NCBI GenBank assembly: GCA_024697885.1
Contig: JAILSA010000179.1
Coordinates: 1-13,517, forward strand
Direction of reading: 5' to 3'
Origin: Eubacterium sp.
GTDB taxonomy: Bacteria; Bacillota; Clostridia; Lachnospirales; Lachnospiraceae
Length of the DNA: 13,517 bases
How positions within the stretch are numbered: the stretch's first letter is position 1; every line of letters starts with the position of its first letter. This document shows positions 1-6,395 of this stretch, in pieces. The position numbers and the translations under genes were made by a program. The notes beneath the pieces are model-generated. The model saw only the letters and a list, made by a program, of their open reading frames with translations, was not told the DNA's origin and made no database searches.

Positions 1-102
1 GATATGATTTACGGCATTCTTGCTTCAGGTAGTTGCCACCTTACTGACATTGTAAATCAACTCCATGAAAAGACTAAAACTGAATTTGCATTTCAAGACT
101 GA
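1..102 (+). pseudogene. Transposase N-terminal fragment (partial, left edge)
   Basis: Frame 1 is open from the left edge to a TGA at 100-102 and encodes 33 residues. They include DMIYGILASGSCHLTDIV and QLHEKTK, which resemble from memory the N-terminal region of IS4-like DDE transposases of Clostridia (pattern D-x2-YG-x-LAS-x-S...DI-x3-LHE-x-TKK). In those proteins the helix continues with a conserved RLSRHL-like stretch and several hundred more residues. Here the frame ends after seven unrelated residues, and no downstream frame continues the enzyme. I infer a decayed insertion sequence whose beginning lies outside the window. The next promoter starts 11 bp downstream. It could instead be the end of an unrelated protein; the call rests on a short motif only. 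Confidence 0.4.
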
Positions 103-113
103 CTCCCTTTCCC

Positions 114-142
114 TTGACACCATACCCCTTCTTATATAGAAT
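114..142 (+). promoter_or_regulatory. Sigma-A promoter of the DUF4250-GNAT operon
   Basis: A perfect -35 TTGACA (114-119) is separated by 17 bp from TAGAAT (137-142), which matches the -10 consensus at 5 of 6 positions. The predicted start is near 149, giving a leader of about 50 nt. The leader contains a small hairpin, GAGGC (169-173) with GCCTC (178-182), just ahead of the GGAGG ribosome binding site. Confidence 0.7.
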
Positions 143-200
143 AAGTCTGTATAGAAAAAATATTGACAGAGGCTCAGGCCTCAGAACGGAGGAATTTTTT

Positions 201-377
201 ATGGATATACCCCACGACCCCATTATTTTAGTAAGCTATGTAAATACCAAATTAAGGGATCAATTTGCAACCCTGGATGAATTTTGTCGCACCTATGATG
301 TGGATGAAACCAAACTCAGAGAAATTCTTGGGGACATTGACTATCAATACGATGAAACTACAAATCAATTTGTATAA
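201..377 (+). CDS. DUF4250 domain-containing small protein
   Basis: This encodes 58 residues. The start at 201 is chosen because GGAGG (188-192) lies 8 nt upstream; an in-frame ATG at 114 would sit inside the promoter. The layout follows the DUF4250 family as I know it: an N-terminal PHDPIILVSYVNTKLRD, a central LDEFCRTYDVDETKLREIL that looks helix-turn-helix-like, and the C-terminal IDYQYDETTNQFV signature at the very end. The family is small (about 55-65 residues), common in Clostridia, and has no established function. The following acetyltransferase starts 11 nt after the stop codon, so the two are very probably co-transcribed. No signal peptide or membrane segment is visible, so a cytoplasmic location is expected. 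Confidence 0.85.
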   Translation: MDIPHDPIILVSYVNTKLRDQFATLDEFCRTYDVDETKLREILGDIDYQYDETTNQFV

Positions 378-388
378 GGATGACGGGG

Positions 389-835
389 ATGAAGACACCA
401 ATAACATATACCCATGAAATTTCAATCGAAGAATATAACAAGCTGAGGGCCAGTGTAGATTTTATCACCATCCGGCCAGCTCGGGCCAAGGTGGCCCTAT
501 CCAACTCCCTCTTTACCATTGTGGCCATGGAGGGTAACCACCCCATCGGTATGGCCCGTGTTGTGGGAGATGGAGGCTATGTCTACTTTGTCTGTGATGT
601 CATCGTCAGACCTGACCACCAGTCCCGCGGTCTGGGACGCCAGATCATCGAACATGTTTTGACCTGGCTTGAGACCCAGGTCCACCCCGGGGAAACCATT
701 ATGGTAAATCTTATGTCCGCCATGGGCAAGGAGCCTTTTTACGAAAAACTGGGCTTCCACACCAGACCCTTTGGCAACCACGGTGCCGGCATGAGCCGGT
801 GGATCACCGGAGGCGAGGACATCATTCCCAAGTGA
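389..835 (+). CDS. GNAT family N-acetyltransferase
   Basis: This is a 148-residue single-domain protein expected to transfer an acetyl group from acetyl-CoA to an unknown small substrate or protein amine. Motif A, which binds the CoA pyrophosphate, reads RPDHQSRGLGRQII at about residues 74-87 and fits the Q/R-x-x-G-x-G/A rule. It is preceded by the strand YVYFVCDVIV. The C-terminal FYEKLGFHTRPFG is the usual GNAT strand-helix-strand end. The start at 389 has AAGGA (376-380) 8 nt upstream; an in-frame ATG at 380 overlaps that site and would add three residues. It lies just downstream of the DUF4250 gene in one operon and is followed by hairpin terminator copy 1. The substrate cannot be deduced. 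Confidence 0.85.
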   Translation: MKTPITYTHEISIEEYNKLRASVDFITIRPARAKVALSNSLFTIVAMEGNHPIGMARVVGDGGYVYFVCDVIVRPDHQSRGLGRQIIEHVLTWLETQVHPGETIMVNLMSAMGKEPFYEKLGFHTRPFGNHGAGMSRWITGGEDIIPK

Positions 836-866
836 ATATTCACTCTGATTTAAAGTATAATAAAAC

Positions 867-926
867 AGGAAGAGGACAACCAGAGAGAGACTTTCGTCTC
901 AAGTCGGTTGGACTCTTCCTATTTTT
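867..926. terminator. Bidirectional terminator hairpin, family A copy 1
   Basis: AGGAAGAG (867-874) pairs with CTCTTCCT (913-920). GA (875-876) faces GA (911-912), a potential tandem sheared G-A pair. CAACC (877-881) pairs with GGTTG (906-910). An internal loop AGAGA (882-886) / AAGTC (901-905) follows, then GAGAC (887-891) pairs with GTCTC (896-900) around a 4-nt loop. A T-tract at 922-926 serves the plus strand; AAAA at 862-865 serves the minus strand. It lies between the convergent acetyltransferase and response-regulator genes and shares its core with the hairpins at 4082-4146 and 9479-9541. Confidence 0.7.
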
Positions 927-932
927 AGACTA
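906..932. repeat. 27-bp inverted repeat, left copy
   Basis: The reverse complement of 906-932 matches 4041-4067 at 26 of 27 positions. The copy covers the right arm of terminator hairpin copy 1 (906-920) plus 12 bp of flank. The two copies are in opposite orientation and enclose the response regulator, kinase and metK. Confidence 0.8.
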
Positions 933-934
933 TC

Positions 935-950
935 TTAGTGCGACAGCCCC
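935..950 (-). repeat. Solo half of hairpin family B
   Basis: The plus-strand sequence TTAGTGCGACAGCCCC is the exact reverse complement of 7230-7245, the left arm of the complete hairpin at 7228-7276. A T-tract follows at 952-958. No matching left arm is present nearby, so this is an orphan half: either a broken terminator or an end left by a lost element. Confidence 0.6.
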
Positions 951-989
951 CTTTTTTTATGTAATCCTCTTTTCCCTTTTAGCATGGCA

Positions 990-1706
990 CTACATATGGA
1001 AACGATATCCCACTCCCCAGATGGTCTCAATGTACTCTGGATTGGAGGTGTCTTTTTCCACCTTCTCGCGTAACTTCTTGATATGAACTGTTACGGTTGC
1101 TATATCGCCAACAGATGGAGTTCCCCAGATTTCCTGGAAGAGCTCCTCCTTGGTAAATACATGGTTTGGATTCTTGGCCAGGAAGAAGAGCAGATCAAAT
1201 TCCTTAGTGGTAAAATTCTTCTCCTCGCCGCGAATGAATACGCGTCTAGCAGTCTTGTCAATCTCTAACTCGCCTACTGTAATTACCTCATTGCCTGTAT
1301 CCTGTGGATTGGCCTGAGAGGTCAGAACGTCATAGCGGTCCAGGTGAGCCTTGACGCGGGCTACCAACTCGCTTGGGCTAAATGGCTTGGTCATGTAATC
1401 GTCTGCTCCCAGACCCAAGCCGTGAATCTTATCAATATCTTCCTTCTTGGCAGATACCATAATCACTGGTGTCTGGTGCTCCTGTCTGAACTCGCGACAG
1501 ATCTCAAATCCGTCCTTGCCCGGCAGCATCAAATCCAAAATCAAGAGGTCGTATTCTCCTGTCATGGCCTGCGCCATTCCGTCCTCTCCGTTATCCACGA
1601 TGGTTACCTCAAAATTGCTGAGTTCCAAATAATCTTTCTCCAACTCAGCGATTGGTGCCTCATCCTCTACTATTAATATTTTTTTCATTGTCTTTTTCCT
1701 TTCCAT
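990..1706 (-). CDS. OmpR/PhoB-family DNA-binding response regulator
   Basis: This is a 238-residue two-component regulator. The receiver domain (about 7-125) has the acidic pair E14-D15, phosphoacceptor D58 in LILDLMLPGKDG, S85 in the switch position and K107 in the DDYMTKPF motif. A winged-helix output domain (about 140-238) ends with the typical IWGVGYRF. The start at 1706 lies 3 nt after the kinase stop, with GGGAG inside the end of the kinase gene, suggesting translational coupling. A second start at 1688 (MKKILIVEDE) has its own AAAGGA site and is the more usual beginning for this family, so the first six residues are uncertain. It is expected to act in the cytoplasm, phosphorylated by the kinase encoded upstream, binding direct repeats in target promoters. 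Confidence 0.92.
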   Translation of the reverse strand: MERKKTMKKILIVEDEAPIAELEKDYLELSNFEVTIVDNGEDGMAQAMTGEYDLLILDLMLPGKDGFEICREFRQEHQTPVIMVSAKKEDIDKIHGLGLGADDYMTKPFSPSELVARVKAHLDRYDVLTSQANPQDTGNEVITVGELEIDKTARRVFIRGEEKNFTTKEFDLLFFLAKNPNHVFTKEELFQEIWGTPSVGDIATVTVHIKKLREKVEKDTSNPEYIETIWGVGYRFHM

Positions 1707-1709
1707 CTT

Positions 1710-2657
1710 TTATTCTCCCTTCACCTTTGGTATAGATATGTAAACCGTCGTTCCCTGGTCAACCTCGCTCTCCGCCCAAATCTTTCCCCCGTGGTCGTCC
1801 ACAATCTTTTGCGCTATGGACAGACCCAATCCGGAACCACCTGTGGTGGAATTTCGCGAGCTGTCGGTTCTATAAAATCTCTCGAAAATGCGGGGAAGCT
1901 CATCCTTTGCTATTCCTACACCGTTGTCTGCCACTTCCACAATCACACTCTCATCATCTTCTTTTAACCTAACCATGAGAATTCCAATATTTCTCTGTAT
2001 ATATTTAGAAGCGTTCCCGATAATATTATTCATTACCCGCTTCATTTTTTCACTGTCAAGGCGGACCAGGGTAGTTCTGCTGATTTCACTTTTAAAAATA
2101 AGACTAATTTTCTTGGTCTCCAGGTCCAGGGAAAGATCACTGGCACAGGAGGAAAAATAATCCAGAGCCGAAACTTCCTGCCACTGATAGGAAATGTCCT
2201 TTTGATAAATCTTGGCAAAGAAGGACAGCTCATCCACCAGCGATGACATGTCATTGGACTTGTTGCGAATGGTGGTCACATACTTCATCAACTTGTCCGG
2301 GTCCGATGCCACCCCGTCCAAAATACCCTGAGAATAACCCTTAATGGCCGTCAGGGGCGTTTTCAAATCATGGGTAATATTTCCCAAAACCTCTCGAGTC
2401 AGAGAATCCACCTGGTCCTTCTCTTCCCGAAGGGCTCTGGTCTCCTCTAATGCCCCCCTGTGGGTGTACCTCAAGGGAAAAAGAATCGCCGCAAATTGGA
2501 TAATGGAAAGGGCTAATACGCCGTAGAGCACCAAATCGCGTTCTGCCGGCCCCAGAGCATCCGTCAGGGTCCAGGCAACCAAACCAAAGGCCGCTATAAT
2601 CTCAACAACCAGCGCCACCTTGCATATCATGTCCCATTTACGCCACTTTGCTATCAT
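1710..2657 (-). CDS. Sensor histidine kinase with two membrane segments
   Basis: This is a 315-residue membrane kinase. Two hydrophobic segments (about 11-32 and 42-60) are joined by only about ten residues, so there is no extracellular sensing domain, and no clear HAMP domain follows. The HisKA helix carries the phosphorylated H96 in LGNITHDLKTPL. The ATPase domain has the N box (RVMNNIIGNASKYI), G1 (DNGVGIAKDELPRIFERFYRTD) and G2 (GGSGLGLSIAQKIV). The start at 2657 has GTGAGG 5 nt upstream. It is the first gene of an operon with the response regulator. The short membrane hairpin resembles intramembrane-sensing kinases that monitor envelope stress or work with a membrane partner; the stimulus here is unknown. 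Confidence 0.92.
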   Translation of the reverse strand: MIAKWRKWDMICKVALVVEIIAAFGLVAWTLTDALGPAERDLVLYGVLALSIIQFAAILFPLRYTHRGALEETRALREEKDQVDSLTREVLGNITHDLKTPLTAIKGYSQGILDGVASDPDKLMKYVTTIRNKSNDMSSLVDELSFFAKIYQKDISYQWQEVSALDYFSSCASDLSLDLETKKISLIFKSEISRTTLVRLDSEKMKRVMNNIIGNASKYIQRNIGILMVRLKEDDESVIVEVADNGVGIAKDELPRIFERFYRTDSSRNSTTGGSGLGLSIAQKIVDDHGGKIWAESEVDQGTTVYISIPKVKGE

Positions 2658-2682
2658 GCATACCTCACGCTTTCAATTCTTA

Positions 2683-2709
2683 ATTAAAATTTTACATCAA
2701 TTTTAATCA
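2683..2709 (-). promoter_or_regulatory. Candidate regulator-binding repeat in the kinase leader
   Basis: AATTTTA occurs at 2688-2694 and again at 2699-2705, exactly 11 bp apart; the 11-mers are AATTTTACATC and AATTTTAATCA. Overlapping this, ATTAAAATT (2683-2691) and AATTTTAAT (2699-2707) form a perfect 9-bp inverted repeat with a 7-bp spacer. It lies just downstream of the predicted kinase-operon transcription start. An 11-bp direct repeat is the usual spacing for PhoB/OmpR-type regulators, so autoregulation by the encoded regulator is plausible. The AT-rich setting is a caution. Confidence 0.45.
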
Positions 2710-2718
2710 TATGTGTTA

Positions 2719-2747
2719 ATTATAATCTAATTTTCCTTTTTTTTCAA
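2719..2747 (-). promoter_or_regulatory. Sigma-A promoter of the kinase-regulator operon
   Basis: On the minus strand, TTGAAA (2742-2747) is followed after 17 bp by a perfect TATAAT (2719-2724). The predicted start is near 2712, leaving a leader of about 55 nt. Confidence 0.7.
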
Positions 2748-2789
2748 GCACATCATATATAAATGGGAGGGCCTTTTTCCAAAACTTTC

Positions 2790-2818
2790 TTGACGACATT
2801 TTTTTTATATCCTATAAT
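2790..2818 (+). promoter_or_regulatory. Sigma-A promoter of metK
   Basis: TTGACG (2790-2795) and a perfect TATAAT (2813-2818) are 17 bp apart. The predicted start is near 2826, so the leader is only about 39 nt. That leaves no space for a SAM riboswitch. Confidence 0.8.
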
Positions 2819-2864
2819 GAGTTTTACTGTATTAACAAATGACTCTTTTGAATTGGAGGAAATT

Positions 2865-4043
2865 ATGGGTAAAATTTTATTTACTTCTGAATCCGTTACT
2901 GAGGGACATCCAGATAAAATCTGTGACCAGATTTCTGATGGTATTCTGGACGCCCTTTTAGCACAAGACCCTATGAGCCGCGTGGCCTGCGAGACCACCA
3001 CTTCCACCGGGTTTGTTATGGTTATGGGAGAAATCACTTCCAAGGCCAATATTGATATTCAAAAAATCGTCAGAGACACCGTTTGCCAGATCGGCTACGA
3101 TTCCTCTGACAAGGGATTTGACGGCAACAGCTGTGCCGTTATGGTAGCCCTGGACAAGCAGTCCGCTGACATCGCCATGGGCGTGGACAAGGCTCTTGAG
3201 GCCAAGCTGACTGACTCCCAGATCGACGCCATCGGCGCCGGAGACCAAGGTATGATGTTTGGCTATGCCACAGATGAGACCGATGCCTATATGCCATACC
3301 CAATCTATCTGGCCCACAACCTGTCCCGCCAATTGACCAAGGTCCGCAAGGATGGAACTCTTGCCTACCTTCGTCCAGACGGCAAGAGCCAGGTGACTGT
3401 GGAGTACGACGAAAACGGCAAGCCAATCCGCATTGATGCCATTGTTGTCTCCAGCCAGCACAGCGAAGATGTGGAGTGGGAGCAAATCAAGACAGACATC
3501 CGCAAGCATGTCATCGACCCTATTATTCCAGCCAACCTCATTGATGAGGACACCAAGATCTACATCAACCCAACAGGCCGCTTCGTAATCGGCGGTCCTA
3601 ATGGAGACAGCGGTTTGACTGGAAGAAAAATTATCGTAGACACCTACGGCGGTTGGGCACGCCACGGCGGCGGCGCCTTCTCCGGCAAGGATCCAACAAA
3701 GGTAGACCGTTCTGCTGCCTATGCAGCAAGATACGTTGCCAAAAACCTGGTAGCTGCAGGCCTGGCCAAAAAAGCGGAAATCCAGCTTTCCTATGCCATC
3801 GGAGTAGCAGCTCCAACCTCCGTCCGAGTAGACACCTTCGGCACAGGCAAGTTGCCTGAGGAAAAATTAGTAGACATCGTCAACGAAAACTTCGACTTGA
3901 GACCAGCGGGAATAATCCAGATGCTGGACTTGAGAAGACCGATCTACAAACAGACCGCTGCCTACGGACACTTCGGACGCACCGATTTAGATTTACCATG
4001 GGAAAAATTAGATAAGGTAGAGACCTTGAAGAAATATCTATAG
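2865..4043 (+). CDS. metK: S-adenosylmethionine synthase (MetK)
   Basis: This 392-residue cytoplasmic enzyme makes S-adenosylmethionine from methionine and ATP. The length and motifs are typical: [20 protein letters not shown] at residues 6-25 with ATP-binding H15 and D17, GAGDQG at 124-129 followed by [10 protein letters not shown], and the glycine-rich phosphate loop [16 protein letters not shown]. The start at 2865 has GGAGG 6 nt upstream; the frame is open back to 2763, but that would put the promoter inside the gene. It is monocistronic and divergent from the kinase operon. Its TAG stop is also the first three bases of the 27-bp inverted repeat, and a strong hairpin terminator follows. 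Family assignment is essentially certain. Confidence 0.98.
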   Translation: MGKILFTSESVTEGHPDKICDQISDGILDALLAQDPMSRVACETTTSTGFVMVMGEITSKANIDIQKIVRDTVCQIGYDSSDKGFDGNSCAVMVALDKQSADIAMGVDKALEAKLTDSQIDAIGAGDQGMMFGYATDETDAYMPYPIYLAHNLSRQLTKVRKDGTLAYLRPDGKSQVTVEYDENGKPIRIDAIVVSSQHSEDVEWEQIKTDIRKHVIDPIIPANLIDEDTKIYINPTGRFVIGGPNGDSGLTGRKIIVDTYGGWARHGGGAFSGKDPTKVDRSAAYAARYVAKNLVAAGLAKKAEIQLSYAIGVAAPTSVRVDTFGTGKLPEEKLVDIVNENFDLRPAGIIQMLDLRRPIYKQTAAYGHFGRTDLDLPWEKLDKVETLKKYL

Positions 4044-4067
4044 TCTAAAAACAGGAAGAGTCCAACC
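4041..4067. repeat. 27-bp inverted repeat, right copy (with solo hairpin arm)
   Basis: This matches the reverse complement of 906-932 at 26 of 27 positions. It begins with the metK stop codon and contains AGGAAGAGTCCAACC (4053-4067), one arm of the family A copy 1 hairpin. The partner arm is absent here; a different complete family A hairpin begins 15 bp further on. Confidence 0.8.
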
Positions 4068-4081
4068 ATAGTCCAGCAGAA

Positions 4082-4146
4082 AAAAAATACTACCAGCGAG
4101 AGACTCCAAGGCGAATGCCTTGTGTCTCGAGTCGGTAGTATTTTTT
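4082..4146. terminator. Bidirectional terminator hairpin, family A copy 2
   Basis: A 13-bp outer stem pairs 4082-4094 with 4134-4146, with A6 and T6 at its ends, so it can terminate in both directions. Inside it are an internal loop AGCGA (4095-4099) / GAGTC (4129-4133), stem GAGAC (4100-4104) with GTCTC (4124-4128), loop TCC (4105-4107) / GT (4122-4123), stem AAGGC with GCCTT, and apical loop GAAT (4113-4116). It fills the space between metK and the nrdD stop codon, which it touches. Confidence 0.85.
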
Positions 4147-6336
4147 CTATAAATGCAACACCCTATCCTTTATCTCCTGGGTTCTTCCCTGATTCCAGAA
4201 CTGGGTTCCTATATATCCACAGGTTCTTCTGGCCACAAAGAGGGTTGCCTGGTCGCGGTTGCCACAATTTGGGCACTCCCAACAAAGTTTTCCATTGGCC
4301 TCTTCCTTGATCTGGATTTCTCCGTCATAGCCACATTTTTCGCAGAAGTCGCTCTTGGTATTGAGCTCTGCATAAATAATATTGTCGTAAATATATCTCA
4401 TAACAGACATAACTGCATCTGTGTTATCCTGGAGGTTTGGCACCTCTACATAGGAAATAGCTCCGCCTGGTGACAGCTTCTGGAAGTCCGACTCAAACTT
4501 GAGTTTGCTAAAAGCATCAATTTCCTCTGACACATGGACATGGTAGCTGTTGGTGATGTAGTTTTTGTCCGTTACACCCTCAATCATGCCAAAGCGCTTC
4601 TGCAGGCACTTGGCGAACTTGTAGGTGGTGGACTCCATTGGAGTTCCGTATACAGAATATCCTATATCCTCTGCCGCTCTCCACTCCTGACACTTGTCAT
4701 TGAGCTTTTGCATAACAGCCAGGGCGAATTTCTTGCCCTTCTCGGAGGTATGGGTCTGGCCCAGCATGCGGACGCACATCTCGCAGATTCCTGCGTATCC
4801 CAAGGATATGGTGGAGTAGCCGCCAAAGAGGAGTTTGTCGATCTTCTCACCTTTTTTCAAGCGGGCCAGGGCGCCGTGCTGCCAGAGGATTGGGGCCACG
4901 TCAGAAACGGTTCCCAAAAGTCTCTCGTGGCGGTAGCGAAGGGCCTTGTGGCAAAGCTCCAACCTCTCGTCCAGGATTTTCCAAAACTGCTCAAGGTCTC
5001 CCTCGGAGGAGCAGGCCACATCTACCAAATTGATAGTAACTACACCCTGGTTGAAGCGGCCGTAGTACTTGCGGCTTCCGTCTGGGTTGCGAACTCCGTC
5101 CTCGCTGGTTGGGAAGGAGCGGCATCCCATACATGGGTAGACATCTCCCTTTTTGATTTCCTTCATAACCTTAGCAGAAATATAATCTGGCACCATTCTC
5201 TTGGCGGTGCACTTGGCAGCCAGCCTAGTCAATTCATAGTACTTAGAATCTTCATTAATATTGTCCTCGTCCAAAACATAAATCAGCTTAGGAAAGGCAG
5301 GTGTAATCCAAATTCCCTTTTCATTTTTAACACCCTTGATTCTCTGGTGCAAAACTTCCTCAATAATCATAGCCAGGTCATCCCTGGTCTGTCCCTCAGG
5401 CACCTCGTCCAGGTACATGAACATGGTGACAAATGGGGCCTGACCGTTACAGGTCATAAGGGTAATGAGCTGGTACTGGATGGTCTGGATTCCACTCTTT
5501 ACCTCCAGATACAGTCTCTTTTCTGTGATTTTATCTATAATTTTTTCATCTAAAGACTCGCCGCACTCCTGGCGCTCCTCAATTACCTGCTGGCGGATTT
5601 TCTTTCGACTGACATCGACAAAAGGAGCGATGTGAGCCAGGGTAAAGGACTGGCCGCCGTACTGGTTGCTGGCCACCTGAGCCACGATCTGGGTGGTGAC
5701 GTTGCAGGCAGTAAAAAAGCTCTGGGGTCTGTCGATCATAGTCTCACTGATTACCGTGCCATTTTGCAACATGTCCTCCAAATCAATGAGATCACAGTTG
5801 TGCTCCCTCTGGGCAAAATAGTCGGAGTCGTGAAAATGGATAATACCCTTTTCGTGAGCCTCCACAATATCTTGTGGCAAGAGCATGCGCCTGGTCAAAT
5901 CCTTGCTGACCTCTCCTGCCATATAATCACGCTGGGTGGAGTTGATCACCGGGTTCTTGTTGGAATTCTCCTGGTTGACCTCCTCGTTGATGTTGTCAAT
6001 CAGGGCCAAAATTCCGTTGTCCGTAGTGTTGGACTTACGGGTCAACTCTCTCTTATAGCGGTAGCGCACATACTTCTGTGCCACCTCATATCCACGCATC
6101 TCCATGATTCCGGTCTCCACCATATCCTGGATGTCCTCTACATGAACTGCATGGGTCATTTCCTCAATCTTGCGAGTCACATTCTCGGCCACAGCCTTGA
6201 CCTGGTACTCGTTCATTTGGTGGAGCTTGTCCACCTCATTGTTGGCAGCTGCAATCGCATTTTCAATCTTTGAAAAATGAAATTCAACCTCTTCCCCGTT
6301 TCGTTTGATTACTCGAATCTTTGCCACTTTTCCCAT
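4147..6336 (-). CDS. nrdD: Anaerobic ribonucleoside-triphosphate reductase (class III, NrdD)
   Basis: This 729-residue glycyl-radical enzyme reduces ribonucleoside triphosphates to deoxynucleotides without oxygen. An N-terminal ATP-cone (about 4-95; VIKRNGEEVEFHFSKIENAI) gives allosteric control. The catalytic core has the cysteine motif PCMGCRSF. Near the C-terminus, CEKC and CWECPNC supply cysteines for the structural zinc site, followed by RRTCGYIGTQFWNQGR. The glycine after that cysteine (G707) is the expected radical residue by analogy with the E. coli enzyme. The start at 6336 has AGAGG 7 nt upstream. The activase gene nrdG, often adjacent, is not in this window, so it must be encoded elsewhere. 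Its leader holds candidate NrdR boxes. Confidence 0.97.
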   Translation of the reverse strand: MGKVAKIRVIKRNGEEVEFHFSKIENAIAAANNEVDKLHQMNEYQVKAVAENVTRKIEEMTHAVHVEDIQDMVETGIMEMRGYEVAQKYVRYRYKRELTRKSNTTDNGILALIDNINEEVNQENSNKNPVINSTQRDYMAGEVSKDLTRRMLLPQDIVEAHEKGIIHFHDSDYFAQREHNCDLIDLEDMLQNGTVISETMIDRPQSFFTACNVTTQIVAQVASNQYGGQSFTLAHIAPFVDVSRKKIRQQVIEERQECGESLDEKIIDKITEKRLYLEVKSGIQTIQYQLITLMTCNGQAPFVTMFMYLDEVPEGQTRDDLAMIIEEVLHQRIKGVKNEKGIWITPAFPKLIYVLDEDNINEDSKYYELTRLAAKCTAKRMVPDYISAKVMKEIKKGDVYPCMGCRSFPTSEDGVRNPDGSRKYYGRFNQGVVTINLVDVACSSEGDLEQFWKILDERLELCHKALRYRHERLLGTVSDVAPILWQHGALARLKKGEKIDKLLFGGYSTISLGYAGICEMCVRMLGQTHTSEKGKKFALAVMQKLNDKCQEWRAAEDIGYSVYGTPMESTTYKFAKCLQKRFGMIEGVTDKNYITNSYHVHVSEEIDAFSKLKFESDFQKLSPGGAISYVEVPNLQDNTDAVMSVMRYIYDNIIYAELNTKSDFCEKCGYDGEIQIKEEANGKLCWECPNCGNRDQATLFVARRTCGYIGTQFWNQGRTQEIKDRVLHL

Positions 6337-6395
6337 TTTTTAACCTCTTTCCTGGCATTTTTAACCTTGTTTTGTCTCGCTTCCCCTAAAAGTTA

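Noticed and set aside
163..168. Second TTGACA upstream of the DUF4250 gene
   Set aside because: The sequence 17 bp downstream (AACGGA) is not a -10 element; the promoter at 114-142 is much better.
831..844. Perfect 14-bp palindrome AGTGAATATTCACT across the acetyltransferase stop codon
   Set aside because: About one perfect 14-bp palindrome is expected by chance in 13.5 kb, and nothing else supports a function.
2763..2864. N-terminal extension of metK from an upstream ATG
   Set aside because: It would contain the metK promoter, and the internal ATG at 2865 has a strong GGAGG and gives the family's standard start and length.
2819..2864. SAM riboswitch in the metK leader
   Set aside because: The predicted leader is about 39 nt, too short for any S-box or SMK-box aptamer, and no such motif is visible.
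4534..5553. Long plus-strand open frame (339 codons) inside nrdD
   Set aside because: It is antisense to the certain nrdD gene, has no ribosome binding site or recognisable domain, and is explained by codon composition of the opposite strand.
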